64,000 nucleotides of DNA, from the NCBI GenBank assembly GCA_900546285.1, contig URCJ01000003.1, positions 1 to 64,000 of the forward strand. Reading direction: 5' to 3'. This DNA is from an uncultured Solobacterium sp. (GTDB lineage Bacteria; Bacillota_I; Bacilli_A; Erysipelotrichales; Erysipelotrichaceae). The number at the start of each line of letters is the position of its first letter. Positions within the stretch are counted from its first letter, which is position 1. The position numbers and the translations under genes are program-made. This document shows, in pieces, positions 23,837 to 32,145 of the stretch. The notes beneath the pieces were generated by a model. That model saw nothing but the letters and a program-made list of their open reading frames with translations. It was not told the origin of the DNA and searched no databases.

Positions 23837-26305
23837 ATGGAAATTAAAATTGCATTAGCAGGTAATCCTAACTGTGGTAAGACAACATTGTTTAATAGTC
23901 TAACAGGATCAAATCAATTTGTTGGAAACTGGCCAGGTGTTACTGTAGAGAAAAAAGAAGGTAAATTAAAGAAATATGAGGATGTGATTATTACCGATTT
24001 ACCAGGTATTTATTCATTGTCTCCTTATACATTAGAAGAAGTAGTTGCGAGAAACTATCTAATTAATGAAAAGCCTGATGTTATCTTGAATATTATTGAT
24101 GGCTCAAACTTAGAGAGAAACTTGTATTTAACAACACAACTTCTTGAAATAGGAATTCCAGTAGTTTGTGCTATCAATATGATGGATGTCGTTAATAAAA
24201 ATGGCGATAAGATCAATGTTGATAAGCTATCTAAGGAACTTGGTTGTAAGGTAGTTGAAATATCTGCTTTAAAAGGAACAGGTGTTGAAGAATGTGCTAA
24301 GGCAGCTGTTAAGGCAGCTGGTAAGATACAAGTAGTAAATCATAAGTATGCCGAAGATATTGAAGATACACTTAAAAACATTGAAGATAAGGTTTTAAGT
24401 AATGTTTCTAATAAAAGATGGTATGCGATTAAGTTGTTTGAAAGAGATACTAAGGCTATTGAAAGTTTGGGTATTAATACTGAACTAATTGAAGCTGATA
24501 TTAAACATATTGAAAAGAAATATGATGATGATTCTGAAAGCATTATTACTAATGAAAGATATAATTTCATTTCTTCAATTATTCATGATGTCTTAGTTAA
24601 GAAGGATAAGGAAGCCTTAAGTACTTCAGATAAGATTGATAGAATTGTTACTAATAGATGGTTGGGTTTACCAATCTTTGCGGTAATTATGTTCCTTGTT
24701 TATTATATTTCAATGGTTACTTTTGGCGCTTCAGCTACTGATTTTACAAACGATGGTATCTTTGGTGATGGATGGCATTTGTTGGGCATTGGTACAAGTG
24801 AATATGAAGAGGCAAGTGAAGAATATGGTGATTCTGATTTGATCATCGAAGCATTTAATAATCAATATGGTAATGATGATATTTCTTATTCAGTTGATTT
24901 AGAGAATGAAGAATATGATGAAACTAAGGCTAAGTCAGCACTAGATGAATTATATTCATTAGTTGATGATAATGCTTCTGTTACATATACAGTAGAAGAT
25001 GAAGAAACGCTTGCTACTGAAGATTTCAAAGCTAGTAAAGATGATTTAAAGGAATCAATTGATAATTATCTAAATACAGAATATAAAGAAGGATATGGTG
25101 CTCCTGATACATCTACTTATGGTATTTGGGTACCAGGTGTTCCGGTATTAATTGAGAATCTATTAGATAAAATTAATTGTGCCGATTGGTTAAAAGGTTT
25201 AATCCTTGATGGTATTGTTGCAGGTGCTGGTGCTGTATTAGGCTTTGTACCTCAGATGCTAGTCTTGTTCTTCCTATTAGCATTCTTGGAAGCTTGTGGC
25301 TATATGGCACGTATTGCCTTTGTCTTAGATAGAATCTTTAGAAAGTTTGGTTTATCTGGTAAGTCATTTATCCCAATGTTAATTGGTACAGGTTGTGGTG
25401 TTCCGGGTATTATGGCATCTAGAACTATTGAAAATGAAAGAGATAGACGTATGACTATTATGACTACAACTTTCATTCCTTGTGGTGCAAAGGTTCCATT
25501 TATTTCAATGATCGCCGGTGCTTTATTTAATAACTCACCATGGGTATCTACTAGTGCATACTTTGTTGGTATGGCAGCGATTGTGGTATCTGGTATTATC
25601 CTAAAGAAGACAAAGATGTTCTCTGGTGATCCTGCACCATTTGTTATGGAACTTCCTGCTTATCATATGCCAAGATTAATTGATGTATTACGTTCAATGT
25701 GGGAAAGAGGTTGGTCATTTATTAAGAAGGCTGGTACTATTATTGTGCTTTCAACTATCTTTGTATGGTTTACTTCTTACTTTGGTTTTGTGGATGGACA
25801 TTTCCAAATGTTAAGTGAAGATCAAATTGATTCTTCAATACTAGCATCTATTGGTAACTTAATAGCTTGGATTTTCATACCTCTTGGTTGGGGCAATTGG
25901 CAAGCAGCTGTTGCTAGTATCACAGGACTTGTTGCTAAGGAGAATATTGTAGCTACTATGTCAATATTGTATGGTGGTGGTGAATTATCTACTTATGCTA
26001 CTTTAGCTACTCATTTCACTGCTATTACTGGCTATTCATTCTTAGTATTTAACTTATTATGTGCTCCATGCTTTGCGGCAATTGGTGCAATCAAAAGAGA
26101 AATGAATAATCCTAAGTGGACATGGTTTGCGATTTTATATCAATGTGGCTTTGCCTATGTTATCGCGTTCTTGGTTACTCAAATTGGTAATGCCTTTGTT
26201 GGAAGTATTAATATCTTAGGTATAATTATTTCAGTAGTCATCTTAGCTTGTATGATTTATATGTTATTCTTTAAGAAATATAAGGAAGCTACTACATTAG
26301 AATAA
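23837..26305 (+). CDS. feoB: Ferrous iron transporter FeoB
   Basis: FeoB moves Fe(II) across the membrane using a GTPase domain. G1 is GNPNCGKTT (residues 9-17), with the NWPGVTVEKKEG switch, G3 DLPGIYSLSPYT and G4 NMMD. The membrane part has the two Gate motifs (FVLDRIFRKFGLSGKSFIPM, and GCGVPGIMASR) and the second Gate region (LVAKENIVATMS). At 822 residues it is longer than usual. An acidic, probably extracellular insertion of about 120 residues (about 300-430) lies between the first two membrane segments. Two small metal-related genes follow. Confidence 0.96.
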   Translation: MEIKIALAGNPNCGKTTLFNSLTGSNQFVGNWPGVTVEKKEGKLKKYEDVIITDLPGIYSLSPYTLEEVVARNYLINEKPDVILNIIDGSNLERNLYLTTQLLEIGIPVVCAINMMDVVNKNGDKINVDKLSKELGCKVVEISALKGTGVEECAKAAVKAAGKIQVVNHKYAEDIEDTLKNIEDKVLSNVSNKRWYAIKLFERDTKAIESLGINTELIEADIKHIEKKYDDDSESIITNERYNFISSIIHDVLVKKDKEALSTSDKIDRIVTNRWLGLPIFAVIMFLVYYISMVTFGASATDFTNDGIFGDGWHLLGIGTSEYEEASEEYGDSDLIIEAFNNQYGNDDISYSVDLENEEYDETKAKSALDELYSLVDDNASVTYTVEDEETLATEDFKASKDDLKESIDNYLNTEYKEGYGAPDTSTYGIWVPGVPVLIENLLDKINCADWLKGLILDGIVAGAGAVLGFVPQMLVLFFLLAFLEACGYMARIAFVLDRIFRKFGLSGKSFIPMLIGTGCGVPGIMASRTIENERDRRMTIMTTTFIPCGAKVPFISMIAGALFNNSPWVSTSAYFVGMAAIVVSGIILKKTKMFSGDPAPFVMELPAYHMPRLIDVLRSMWERGWSFIKKAGTIIVLSTIFVWFTSYFGFVDGHFQMLSEDQIDSSILASIGNLIAWIFIPLGWGNWQAAVASITGLVAKENIVATMSILYGGGELSTYATLATHFTAITGYSFLVFNLLCAPCFAAIGAIKREMNNPKWTWFAILYQCGFAYVIAFLVTQIGNAFVGSINILGIIISVVILACMIYMLFFKKYKEATTLE

Positions 26306-26315
26306 GGAGGAATTT

Positions 26316-26504
26316 ATGGGAACTGCAATTGTTGTAATCATCTTGATATTTATTGTTTATCTTATTATCAAGAGTATGCTAAGTGGTAAGGTATCATGTA
26401 GTCATGATTGTAATAGTTGTGGAAGTCATGGTTCTTGTCATAAGCTTGATGATCTCAAAAGAGATTTAAAGAAGGCAAAAGATGAAATACAAATTAAAAG
26501 TTGA
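26316..26504 (+). CDS. FeoB-associated Cys-rich membrane protein
   Basis: This 62-residue protein has one N-terminal membrane segment (about residues 3-20). A cysteine-rich tail follows (CSHDCNSCGSHGSC), typical of the small proteins encoded after feoB (PF12669 pattern). Its role is thought to be in iron handling at the membrane. AAGGAGG precedes the ATG. It overlaps the next gene by 23 bases. Confidence 0.88.
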   Translation: MGTAIVVIILIFIVYLIIKSMLSGKVSCSHDCNSCGSHGSCHKLDDLKRDLKKAKDEIQIKS

Positions 26505-26697
26505 TGGTATGGCTTGTTCGATGTGTGAAGCCCATGTGAATGATTGTATTAGAAATAACTTTAAGGTTAAGAAGGTTAAGTCTAATCATAAAAATGGGGA
26601 TGTAACTATCGATTGCGATAAACCTTTAGATAAAACATTATTAAAAGATATAATCGATAAAACAGGTTATATTGTCTTAAAGATTGAAGAAGTGTAA
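26482..26697 (+). CDS. Heavy-metal-associated (HMA) domain protein
   Basis: This 71-residue protein is a single HMA domain with the metal site GMACSMCEAHV (MxCxxC). Such domains carry Cu(I) or related ions, usually to P-type ATPases. Here it is last in an iron operon and no copper ATPase is nearby, so its metal and partner are open. The Shine-Dalgarno sequence AAAGAAGG lies inside the preceding gene. Confidence 0.88.
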   Translation: MKYKLKVDGMACSMCEAHVNDCIRNNFKVKKVKSNHKNGDVTIDCDKPLDKTLLKDIIDKTGYIVLKIEEV

Positions 26698-26717
26698 TGC
26701 TTCTTCTTTTTTGTATA

Positions 26718-26747
26718 AGAAAAGTCAGAATTTAATCTGACTTTTTA
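26718..26747. terminator. Bidirectional terminator after the feo operon
   Basis: AAAGTCAGA and TCTGACTTT form a nine-pair stem with A- and T-runs outside. It serves the feo operon and the convergent RNase J gene. Confidence 0.85.
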
Positions 26748-28478
26748 CTTATATTTTCTCTTAGTTACTTCAATATTATTTAAGATAACAGGAATAACGA
26801 TTGGATTTCTGTTGGTCTTTGAATAAAGATAAGGTTCCAAAGTATTCTTGATACAATTCTTTAAATCGTTAAAAGTAACTTTTTGTTTCATTGTTTCCTT
26901 TAAAGCGTCATATACAAGAGTTTCAGCTTCCTTAATCATTGGTTGATTTTCTTTGATATAAACAAAGCCTCTAGAAACAATACCTGGTTTACATAAAATC
27001 TTGTTAGTTCTTGAATCGATACATACCACAACCGCAACCATACCATTGTCAGCTAAGATTTGACGATCCTTCAAGACACTAGTTGATAAACCTGAAACAT
27101 CTCTTCCATCAACATAGATGGCATCAGTCTGTATTCTTGTGTTAGATCTAAATACTTCACCATTTCTTAATACCAAAGCATCACCATTAGCACAAATGAA
27201 ACAATTTTCTTCAGGAATACCTGTTTCTACAGCAGTTGACGCATGGAGTTTAAGCATCTTATATTCACCATGTACTGGCATGAAATAAGTTGGCTTAATC
27301 AATTGAATCATCAATTTTTGTTCCTCACTTGAGGCATGTCCTGTTGTATGTAATGATTGGAAGGTCTTATTTTCAAGTACCTTAGCTCCATTTCTTACAA
27401 GTTGATTGATAATACCTGATACGTTTAAGGCATTGCCAGGAATTGGATTACTAGATAAGACAACAGTATCACCTGGGATAATCTTGATATATTTATGAAC
27501 ACCATTGGCGATTCTAGATAGAGCTGCCAATGTTTCACCTTGAGATCCTGTACATACAATACATAATTTCTCAGGAGGGAAGGTGTTTACCATATCTTGA
27601 GTAATAAAGGTATCGTTTGGAACATCGATTGTTTTTAATTGTTTACCAATTTCGACAACATTTTCCATCGATCTACCAAGTACTAATACCTTACGATCAC
27701 AAATAGATGCTGATTTAATAATTTGAGCTAATCTATTAACATTTGATGCGAAAGTAGAGACAATTAGTCTACCTGGTGTCTTCTTAATAATGTCATATAC
27801 TGTATGAGCTACTTTCTTTTCAGAGATTGAGAAACCTTCAACCTCAGAGTTTGTAGAATCTGACATTAATAGGGTCACACCTGCAGCACCAATATAAGCC
27901 ATCTTTTGATAGTCAGCATTATTGCCGATAGGGGTTAAGTCAAACTTAAAGTCACCCGTTTCCACGATTCTTCCATTTGGCGTATTAATTAAAACACCAA
28001 GAGAATCAGGGATTGAGTGGATTGTATTGAAGAATCCTACTCTGAAATGATTAGTTTGTACAACACTGTTTTCATCAATTTCTTCAATTTTGAAGTTGAA
28101 GTTTTTTCTACGCTCACTTATTTTCTTTTCAATCAAAGATTTCGCAAATCTTGGGGCATAGATCTTGTTGATCTTACATGCCATTAATAAGAAAGGAATA
28201 CCACCAATATGGTCTTCGTGACCATGGGTGATGATTAATCCTTTAATCTTGTCTTGATTCTTTATTAAATGGGTAAAATCAGGAATTACATATTCTACAC
28301 CTAGTAAGTCATCATCAGGGAACTTAACACCAGCATCGACAATTAAAATCTCGTCGTCCTGTTGGAAACAGTACATATTTTTACCGACTTCTCCAAGTCC
28401 ACCTAATGCATAAACTAGTGTATCTTTTTTAACGTCATAATTTACACCATTATAAGCATTCGGTTTTGAGCCTTTCAT
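26745..28478 (-). CDS. rnj: Ribonuclease J
   Basis: RNase J is a 5'-3' exonuclease and endonuclease central to mRNA decay and rRNA maturation in Bacillota. The 577-residue protein has the metallo-beta-lactamase metal site THGHEDHIGG and the beta-CASP domain. Other landmarks are TGDFKFD, SDSTNSEVEGFS, CTGSQGE, SSNPIPGN and the motif GHASSEEQK before the C-terminal domain. A GGAGG precedes the ATG at 28478. J1 and J2 cannot be separated from sequence alone. It is followed on the minus strand by nothing but the shared terminator. Confidence 0.95.
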   Translation of the reverse strand: MKGSKPNAYNGVNYDVKKDTLVYALGGLGEVGKNMYCFQQDDEILIVDAGVKFPDDDLLGVEYVIPDFTHLIKNQDKIKGLIITHGHEDHIGGIPFLLMACKINKIYAPRFAKSLIEKKISERRKNFNFKIEEIDENSVVQTNHFRVGFFNTIHSIPDSLGVLINTPNGRIVETGDFKFDLTPIGNNADYQKMAYIGAAGVTLLMSDSTNSEVEGFSISEKKVAHTVYDIIKKTPGRLIVSTFASNVNRLAQIIKSASICDRKVLVLGRSMENVVEIGKQLKTIDVPNDTFITQDMVNTFPPEKLCIVCTGSQGETLAALSRIANGVHKYIKIIPGDTVVLSSNPIPGNALNVSGIINQLVRNGAKVLENKTFQSLHTTGHASSEEQKLMIQLIKPTYFMPVHGEYKMLKLHASTAVETGIPEENCFICANGDALVLRNGEVFRSNTRIQTDAIYVDGRDVSGLSTSVLKDRQILADNGMVAVVVCIDSRTNKILCKPGIVSRGFVYIKENQPMIKEAETLVYDALKETMKQKVTFNDLKNCIKNTLEPYLYSKTNRNPIVIPVILNNIEVTKRKYK

Positions 28479-28534
28479 TTTACCTCCATTATATTCTTTC
28501 CGATTTCATCCTTATTTTAAGTTAAAAATATCGA

Positions 28535-29095
28535 TTATTCAATACAATATGCGTTTTCATCTACATAAAATGGATCTTTTTTATTGATATGATCATAGAA
28601 CAAGATACCTTTGAAATGATCTAGTTCATGTTGAAGGACAATTGCCAAATAACCACTAGCTTTTATTTCAACATTTGAGTCAGTTAATAAGTCATATCCT
28701 TTAACCTTAACTCTTGCACTTCTATAGATATAGCCATTATGTATATCTTCTACTGATAAGCATCCTTCTCCTGTTTTTAAATAAGCTTTTTCAATAGAAC
28801 TTGATACAATTTTAGGATTAACTAGGGCATATTCTGTTTCGATGTCACCATTTTCATCTTTTAAGATGATTGATGTCATTTTCTTAAGAACACCAATTTG
28901 AACAGCACTGATGCCAACGGCTGGTCTTAAGTTTTTCTCTTCAGCAATCTCATCTATTGTTGATTCATCAACATATTTATGCATAGTCAAAAGAATTTCT
29001 TTATCTTCATCTGATAAAGGAAGTTTTACATCCTCACTTCTTTTTCTTATAAGAGGATTATCATCTTTAATTATTGTTTCATTATTTATAACCAT
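28535..29095 (-). CDS. def: Peptide deformylase
   Basis: This enzyme removes the formyl group from new proteins. The three motifs are present: VGISAVQIG (motif 1, more usually GLAAPQ), EGCLS with the metal-binding Cys, and QHELDH with the two metal-binding His and the catalytic Glu. The length of 186 residues is typical of Gram-positive type 2 enzymes. The start has no Shine-Dalgarno sequence; a TATAAT box lies seven bases upstream. The gene is divergent from ftsW with 51 bases between. Confidence 0.95.
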   Translation of the reverse strand: MVINNETIIKDDNPLIRKRSEDVKLPLSDEDKEILLTMHKYVDESTIDEIAEEKNLRPAVGISAVQIGVLKKMTSIILKDENGDIETEYALVNPKIVSSSIEKAYLKTGEGCLSVEDIHNGYIYRSARVKVKGYDLLTDSNVEIKASGYLAIVLQHELDHFKGILFYDHINKKDPFYVDENAYCIE

Positions 29096-29102
29096 ATAAA
29101 TA

Positions 29103-29139
29103 ATTATATTACGATTAAGATTGTTTTGTATGCTAAAAT
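29103..29139. promoter_or_regulatory. Divergent def and ftsW promoters
   Basis: On the minus strand TATAAT (29103-29108) lies seven bases before the def ATG. On the plus strand an extended -10, TGCTAAAAT (29131-29139), lies seven bases before the ftsW GTG. Neither gene has a ribosome-binding sequence. Both transcripts should start at the initiation codon. Confidence 0.6.
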
Positions 29140-29146
29140 TTAGGTT

Positions 29147-30337
29147 GTGAAAAAGAAAAAACCAAGAAGAAAATTAAAAAAAATTAAAATGTTTCCGGCA
29201 TATTGTGATAAGGCCCTTATTTTTGTGACTTTAATCCTTGTAATCTATTCTTCAATCATGGTGGCAAGTGCTGCTATGGGTGAGGGTGCTGGTGATACTG
29301 GTGTAGTAACAAGAACCTTCCAGCGACAGATTCTATTTAGTGTTGCGGGTATCTTTTGTATGGTTCTTGTGGTCAGAATGGACTTATTAAATTTTTTTGA
29401 ACTTAAGCATTTTAATTATTTATATTGGGTTGTTGTAGCTTTACTTTTATCTTGTCGTCTCTTTAAAGCTACCTATGGTGCCTATGCCTGGATTAGATTA
29501 GGTAGTTTGTCGGTACAACCATCAGAGTTTGCGAAAGTCTTTATGTTATTATATGCTGTCAAGATATTTGAAGTAGATAGTCACAGGGATAATCTTTGGA
29601 ATGCCTATGTCTATATCGTAAAATCACTCGTATTATTTGGCATTATTTTAGTCATTCAAAAAGACTTGGGTAGTGCTACTGTATTGCTTGGTATGTGCTT
29701 TATTATGTTACTTATTGTGCCATATAGAGAACTTAATAAGATTAGAAAATGGATGTTAATTGCGATTCTTTTTGTGATTATAGCCATTGTGATTATCATG
29801 TTACCAGCTACTAATACATTCTTAGAGAAACATTCTTCTAGTTATCAGATAGGTAGATTCTTAGCTGCTAATAATCCTTTTAAATATAAGTATGATGCTG
29901 GTTATCACTTGATTATGGGTCTTGTATCTTTTGCGACCGGTGGCTTATTTGGAGTAGGTTATGGTCAATCTATTCATAAATATATGAACTTCCCAAATCC
30001 TACTACTGACTTTATTTTGCCTATTATTGTAGAAGAGATGGGTATCATTTGGGGTTTTCTTCCAATTATGATATGTTATGGCATCATTTTCTTTAAGTTA
30101 ATTAGCTATTCTTATAAGTCACCAACATTGTCAGGAAAGATTGTACTTGTTGGTACTTTTGCCTATTTATTTATTCACTTTGTCTTAAATATTGGTGGTG
30201 TATCAGGTATTATTCCTTTGACTGGTGTACCATTGTTGTTTGTATCTTCTGGTGGTTCTTCACTTGTTGCCTCTTTAACTGCAATCGGGTTATCAGAAGC
30301 TGAGATTATTAAATGTAGAAGGTCATTATGCGCGTAG
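29147..30337 (+). CDS. ftsW: FtsW/RodA-type peptidoglycan glycosyltransferase
   Basis: The 396-residue SEDS protein polymerises glycan strands with a partner class B PBP. About ten membrane segments are visible. Conserved SEDS segments include LGSLSVQPSEFAKVFMLLY, QKDLGSATVLL, AANNPFKYKYDAGYHLI and VSSGGSSL. The N-terminus is strongly basic (KKKKPRRKLKKIK). I favour FtsW over RodA because of the basic tail and the SGGSSL ending, but the two are hard to separate. Initiation is at GTG 29147 just after an extended -10 box. It overlaps rsmD by ten bases. Confidence 0.88.
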   Translation: MKKKKPRRKLKKIKMFPAYCDKALIFVTLILVIYSSIMVASAAMGEGAGDTGVVTRTFQRQILFSVAGIFCMVLVVRMDLLNFFELKHFNYLYWVVVALLLSCRLFKATYGAYAWIRLGSLSVQPSEFAKVFMLLYAVKIFEVDSHRDNLWNAYVYIVKSLVLFGIILVIQKDLGSATVLLGMCFIMLLIVPYRELNKIRKWMLIAILFVIIAIVIIMLPATNTFLEKHSSSYQIGRFLAANNPFKYKYDAGYHLIMGLVSFATGGLFGVGYGQSIHKYMNFPNPTTDFILPIIVEEMGIIWGFLPIMICYGIIFFKLISYSYKSPTLSGKIVLVGTFAYLFIHFVLNIGGVSGIIPLTGVPLLFVSSGGSSLVASLTAIGLSEAEIIKCRRSLCA

Positions 30338-30867
30338 TTGCTGGTAAATATAAAAGATCAACTTTATTAACACTAGATTCTTTAGCTACTCGTCCTACTA
30401 AGGATATGGTTAAGGAAGCTTTATTTTCTTCTATTTATGTAGAAGATAGTCTTTTCTTAGATTTATTCTCTGGTAGTGGTTCTATTGGTATTGAGGCTTT
30501 ATCTAGAGGGGCAAGGGATGTTGTCTTTAATGATTTAAGTAAGGATGCAGTTAAGATTATTAAAGCTAATCTTTCAAAGTTTAAAGAAGATAGAACGGTT
30601 TATAACTTAGATTATTTATCTTGTTTAAATAGATTAGAGGGAAATAAGTTTGATTATATATTTGTAGATCCTCCCTATGCGTTTGAAGAATACGAAAAAA
30701 TCTTTGAGACAATTGATAGCTTAAATCTTTATAACAACGATTGTAGAATAATAGTGGAAGTAAAGAAAGAAAAGGAATTGGCAGCTGAATTATTTTCTTT
30801 CGAGAAATATAAGGAAAAGAAATATGGCATAAACAAGTTGTTGTATTATAGGAGGAAAAATGTCTAA
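30328..30867 (+). CDS. rsmD: 16S rRNA (guanine966-N2)-methyltransferase RsmD
   Basis: The 179-residue SAM-dependent enzyme methylates G966 of 16S rRNA. It has the basic start MRVVAGKYKRS, the SAM motif FLDLFSGSGSIGIEALSRGA and the catalytic DPPY. It overlaps both ftsW and coaD; the rsmD-coaD pair is conserved in Bacillota. Confidence 0.94.
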   Translation: MRVVAGKYKRSTLLTLDSLATRPTKDMVKEALFSSIYVEDSLFLDLFSGSGSIGIEALSRGARDVVFNDLSKDAVKIIKANLSKFKEDRTVYNLDYLSCLNRLEGNKFDYIFVDPPYAFEEYEKIFETIDSLNLYNNDCRIIVEVKKEKELAAELFSFEKYKEKKYGINKLLYYRRKNV

Positions 30868-31339
30868 CGCAATTTATCCAGGTACTTTTGATCCTATTAC
30901 GATGGGTCATTTAGATATTATTGAAAGGGCTGCTAAAACTTTTGATGAAGTTTATGTAGCTATTATGGTTAATAAGTCTAAGGTTTGTACCTTTTCACTT
31001 GAAGAGAGAATAGAATTTATAAAGAAGTGTACTGCTCATATTCCTAATGTGAAGGTTGTATCTTCTAATGGATTAACAGTAGATAAGGCTAAAGAACTTA
31101 ACTGCAAGGTTATTGTAAGAGGCATTAGAGCGGTTACTGACTATGAATATGAATTAGCACAAGCTACAAGTAATTTGATGCTTAATAGTGATATTGAAAC
31201 TTGTCTGTTTGTTTCTAAGCCTGAGTTGTCTTTTTTGAGTTCTAGTATCGCTAAGGAAATCGCTTCTTTTAACGGTGATATTTCTAAATTTATTCCTGAT
31301 GTAATTGCCAAGGATGTTATTTTGAAGCTTAAGAAATAA
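30860..31339 (+). CDS. coaD: Phosphopantetheine adenylyltransferase
   Basis: CoaD makes dephospho-CoA from 4'-phosphopantetheine and ATP. The 159-residue protein has the nucleotidyltransferase signature YPGTFDPITMGHLDII, the VRGIRAVTDYEYELA segment, and FLSSSIAKEIA near the C-terminus, where a lysine replaces the more usual arginine. GGAGG lies before the ATG, which overlaps rsmD by eight bases. Confidence 0.96.
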   Translation: MSNAIYPGTFDPITMGHLDIIERAAKTFDEVYVAIMVNKSKVCTFSLEERIEFIKKCTAHIPNVKVVSSNGLTVDKAKELNCKVIVRGIRAVTDYEYELAQATSNLMLNSDIETCLFVSKPELSFLSSSIAKEIASFNGDISKFIPDVIAKDVILKLKK

Positions 31340-31373
31340 TGAAACCGTTTTCTTGTAAAAAGGAACCGTTTTC
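31339..31373. promoter_or_regulatory. Tandem cre-like (CcpA) sites
   Basis: TGAAACCGTTTTCT (31339-31352) and AGGAACCGTTTTCA (31360-31373) each match the CcpA consensus TGNAANCGNTTNCA at all but one fixed position. They are 21 bases apart, two helical turns, and lie just upstream of the promoter for a 47-residue gene. Sites upstream of a promoter can activate as well as repress. Confidence 0.6.
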
Positions 31374-31386
31374 ATGAAAATATCTA

Positions 31387-31414
31387 TTGTATTTCATTTG
31401 AATTTCTCTAAAAT
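31387..31414 (+). promoter_or_regulatory. Promoter of the 47-residue gene
   Basis: TTGTAT (31387-31392), a 16-nt spacer and TAAAAT (31409-31414) lie 30 bases before the start codon. Confidence 0.65.
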
Positions 31415-31443
31415 AACAATTGTTCAAAGGAGGATTTGAATAT

Positions 31444-31587
31444 ATGAAATATGAATTATTTGGTAAATCACCAATCGGTAATATCGAGTACTTAGGTACT
31501 TATGGACATGAAGACTTGTTGTTAGAAGCTTGTGACCAATATGAAGGCATGGGTTATAAGACAATTAAGTATTGCGTAGTTAAATAA
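31444..31587 (+). CDS. Small protein of unknown function (47 residues)
   Basis: The reading frame starts MKYELFGKSPIGNIEYLG and ends YKTIKYCVVK. It is not in any family I recognise and has no signal peptide or membrane segment. The case for a real gene is strong. It has its own promoter, a near-perfect AAAGGAGG seven or more bases before the ATG, an intrinsic terminator right after the stop, and paired cre-like sites upstream. The composition (Tyr, Gly, Lys, Glu) suggests a small folded cytoplasmic protein. Regulation by carbon source is the most direct prediction. Confidence 0.75.
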   Translation: MKYELFGKSPIGNIEYLGTYGHEDLLLEACDQYEGMGYKTIKYCVVK

Positions 31588-31597
31588 CTATTATGAT

Positions 31598-31622
31598 GAA
31601 GCTGGTTGTTCCAGCTTTTTTA
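31598..31622 (+). terminator. Terminator of the 47-residue gene
   Basis: AAGCTGG and CCAGCTT flank TTGTT and are followed by a T-run. Confidence 0.88.
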
Positions 31623-31640
31623 TTTTGCTTATTCAAAAAA

Positions 31641-31677
31641 TGTGGATAACTTTTGAATTTGTGACTACTTATCCACA
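31641..31677. promoter_or_regulatory. Inverted pair of perfect DnaA boxes
   Basis: TGTGGATAA (31641-31649) and TTATCCACA (31669-31677) are exact DnaA boxes in opposite orientation, 19 bases apart, in a non-coding gap between the 47-residue gene and the hicAB stretch. No dnaA, dnaN or AT-rich unwinding region with box clusters is present, so this is not an obvious origin. Confidence 0.7.
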
Positions 31678-31722
31678 ACTTATTCCCATAATGATTTCAA
31701 AGTATTCTTTTATTATTTTGGT

Positions 31723-31743
31723 TAGTATATATTGAACATACTA
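31723..31743. promoter_or_regulatory. Promoter/operator of the hicAB stretch
   Basis: The inverted repeat TAGTAT-N9-ATACTA overlaps a TATATT -10 box with TTCTTT 17 bases upstream. Autoregulation by the HicB DNA-binding domain through such a site is usual for the family. Confidence 0.5.
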
Positions 31744-31757
31744 GTAGGGATTATAAA

Positions 31758-31895
31758 ATGAATATTATTGAGTATAAATATTGGTTTAAAAAGAAAGTTG
31801 TATCTATAAAGACATTAATGAATTCAAATATTGACACCATATATGGCACCATATATAATTTGGTTGTATATAGAATGGAGTATGCAAATGTCTAA
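31758..31895 (+). CDS. Possible 45-residue protein upstream of hicA
   Basis: The frame reads MNIIEYKYWFKKKVV at its start and ends VVYRMEYANV. Its stop overlaps the hicA start by eight bases, so translation could be coupled. An AGGGAT lies before the ATG but is weak. The composition is protein-like (aromatic and basic residues) and the frame starts directly after the promoter/operator. I recognise no domain. It may be a third component or only a leader peptide for hicA. Confidence 0.45.
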   Translation: MNIIEYKYWFKKKVVSIKTLMNSNIDTIYGTIYNLVVYRMEYANV

Positions 31896-32145
31896 ATGGG
31901 ATAAGTTAATAGCACGTATCTGCAGCTTATCTAACGATTTACGTTTCGATCAAATTGAAAAGGTTTTAATAAGTTGTGGTTATGAGGTGAATTCGCCTAG
32001 AGGTGGAAGTAGCCATTATACTTTTAGGAAACCAGGTTGCATGCCAATTACAATTCCAAAACATGAACCAATCAAGAAGGTGTATGTTGAGATGGTTAAA
32101 AAAATAGTAGAAAGTGGGGATAGAATAAATGAAAAACATAGTTGA
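31888..32145 (+). CDS. hicA: HicA-type mRNA interferase toxin
   Basis: HicA is a small dsRBD-fold toxin that cleaves mRNA. I start at ATG 31888, giving 85 residues, because a GGAG lies seven bases upstream and the longer frame adds an unlikely hydrophobic stretch. The family core is clear: FDQIEKVLISCGYEV, RGGSSHYTFRKPG with the catalytic H43, and ITIPKHEPIKKVYVEMVKKI. The N-terminal 18 residues are an extension relative to minimal HicA. hicB follows with a 17-base overlap. Confidence 0.88.
   Translation: MSKWDKLIARICSLSNDLRFDQIEKVLISCGYEVNSPRGGSSHYTFRKPGCMPITIPKHEPIKKVYVEMVKKIVESGDRINEKHS

Noticed and set aside
31641..31677. DnaA boxes considered as a replication origin.
   Set aside because: Only two boxes, no dnaA/dnaN nearby and no unwinding region.
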